A stretch of DNA of 64,000 nt from Mesostigma viride (taxonomy: Eukaryota > Streptophyta > Mesostigmatophyceae > Mesostigmatales > Mesostigmataceae): contig RPFO01000189.1 of assembly GCA_009746045.1 (NCBI GenBank), positions 890,248-954,247 of the forward strand, read 5' to 3'. The position numbers and the translations under genes are program-made. Positions 63,343-64,000 of this stretch are shown here, piece after piece. Position 1 is the first letter of the stretch. Each line of letters begins with the position of its first letter. A model generated the notes under the pieces. That model was not told the DNA's origin, searched no databases, and worked only from the letters and a program-made list of their open reading frames with translations.

Positions 63343-63630
63343 TCATATTTGCAAAGAACCGACATCGGGTTGACCAGAGCTGACGTCCACGGACCACTCT
63401 TCGTCACTGGAATTCCCTTCATTATCCTCAGAACTTGAATCGCTGGGCTCAGAGCTTGAACCAGCTGCGACGTGTAGAAACTGCCCCGGCTTCTTGGTCG
63501 GTAAGAGAATGCCTTTCTGGGTGCGCACCAGCTTCCAAAACTTCTCCGAATCCCCGGAATCTGAAGACCCCCCGGAATCTGTTCTTGCCAAAACGGCCTC
63601 CTGTCCATCTTCCCAGTAAAAGTCCTAAAT
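63343..63630 (-). CDS. Acidic, Ser-rich C-terminal coding segment
   Basis: Minus frame open from about 63625 (DFYWEDGQEAVLARTDSGGS) to the stop at 63343: FWKLVRTQKGILLPTKKPGQ, then SSSEPSDSSSEDNEGNSSDE and VDVSSGQPDVGSLQI. The S/D/E-rich tail and clean frame favour coding; it is probably the 3' end of a gene or element extending rightwards. Upstream, the minus strand has GGTCCTAA words but no clear acceptor. Confidence 0.4.
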
Positions 63631-64000
63631 TTAGGACCAAGTGGAATTAAAAAATATATATGCAAACATTAAAATTTGACCCTGGCATTCGTGCCCATGA
63701 CAGATAACACACTTTTTTAGTTTCTATCAAAAACCTGGGGTCAAATAATTACATTTAGTGCATGAATGGGCCCTGCCACCTGCCAGACCTCAAAGCGCGA
63801 ATTTGGCCAAAATGTGGGTTTTAGGACCATTAGGACCAATTATTGCCAACGCATGACCATGCTATCCACACGGTCCCTTGAGCATCTTACAAGCGCTAGG
63901 GGACCCTACGAGGCCTTGGGATGGCGGGGCAGCGTATAACAAGGCCATACCCTGCTGTGGCTGCCTCTATATATACGCGTGTCTCTATATATCCGGTCCG
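63631..64000. other. Right edge, nothing assigned
   Basis: GTCCTAAATTTAGGAC at 63621-63636 is a 16-bp palindrome, and ATTTAGGACCATTAGGACC-like words follow near 63820. ATATATACGCGTGTCTCTATATAT near the end is AT-rich. Confidence 0.4.

Overview
This is a eukaryotic nuclear window. Genes have GT-AG introns, most DNA is repeats, and an LTR retrotransposon, a foldback element and several kilobase-scale satellites are present. The best taxonomic clue is a gene ending in a von Willebrand D plus Root_cap-type domain, an architecture of the green lineage. With such a repeat-rich genome, a green alga (for example a charophyte such as Chara) is my best guess, but the species is not proven.

Layout. (1) 1.8-20.0 kb, + strand: one large split gene. 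Seven small phase 1-1 exons each encode a Cys-rich module; a VWD exon and a terminal Root_cap-type exon follow. One intron carries an antisense 8.5-kb copia-like retrotransposon (4694-13191) with 455-bp LTRs showing no difference by eye, a 5-bp target duplication (GATCC) and domain order gag-integrase-protease-RT-RNase H. (2) 20-26 kb: non-coding repeats, including a two-copy 415-bp direct-repeat element and an 858-bp foldback element with three copies of a perfect 76-bp palindrome and its own target duplication. (3) 26-28.2 kb: a small viroplasmin/RNase H1-hybrid-binding-like ORF, then a polyQ gene. (4) 28.4-40.6 kb: two minus-strand pieces of what looks like one RNase H-fold transposase-like protein, separated by hexanucleotide satellites, a 297-bp-arm inverted repeat and a + strand gene (35.0-36.8 kb) with BAH/Tudor-like features. 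(5) 41-43 kb: a second, inverted member of the 21-23 kb repeat family. (6) 44-52.3 kb: a 37-bp array, then a 7.66-kb 30-bp minisatellite with a 2,769-bp higher-order period. (7) 52.4-61.75 kb: a palindrome-bearing satellite and an 11-exon + strand gene of unknown function whose identifiable introns are all phase 0. (8) 61.7-64 kb: more satellites and one small minus-strand coding end.

Two themes cross these regions. First, a near-perfect 22-bp palindrome (GGGTCACTCTG and its reverse complement) recurs in or next to introns of the 53-61 kb gene and of the transposase-like genes at 29-30 and 39-40.6 kb, and is the core of a 59-bp satellite; this is the strongest candidate for an undescribed, intron-associated element. 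Second, many otherwise good reading frames are broken by single missing bases in short homopolymers, including in the retrotransposon whose LTRs look identical, which suggests consensus errors more than decay.
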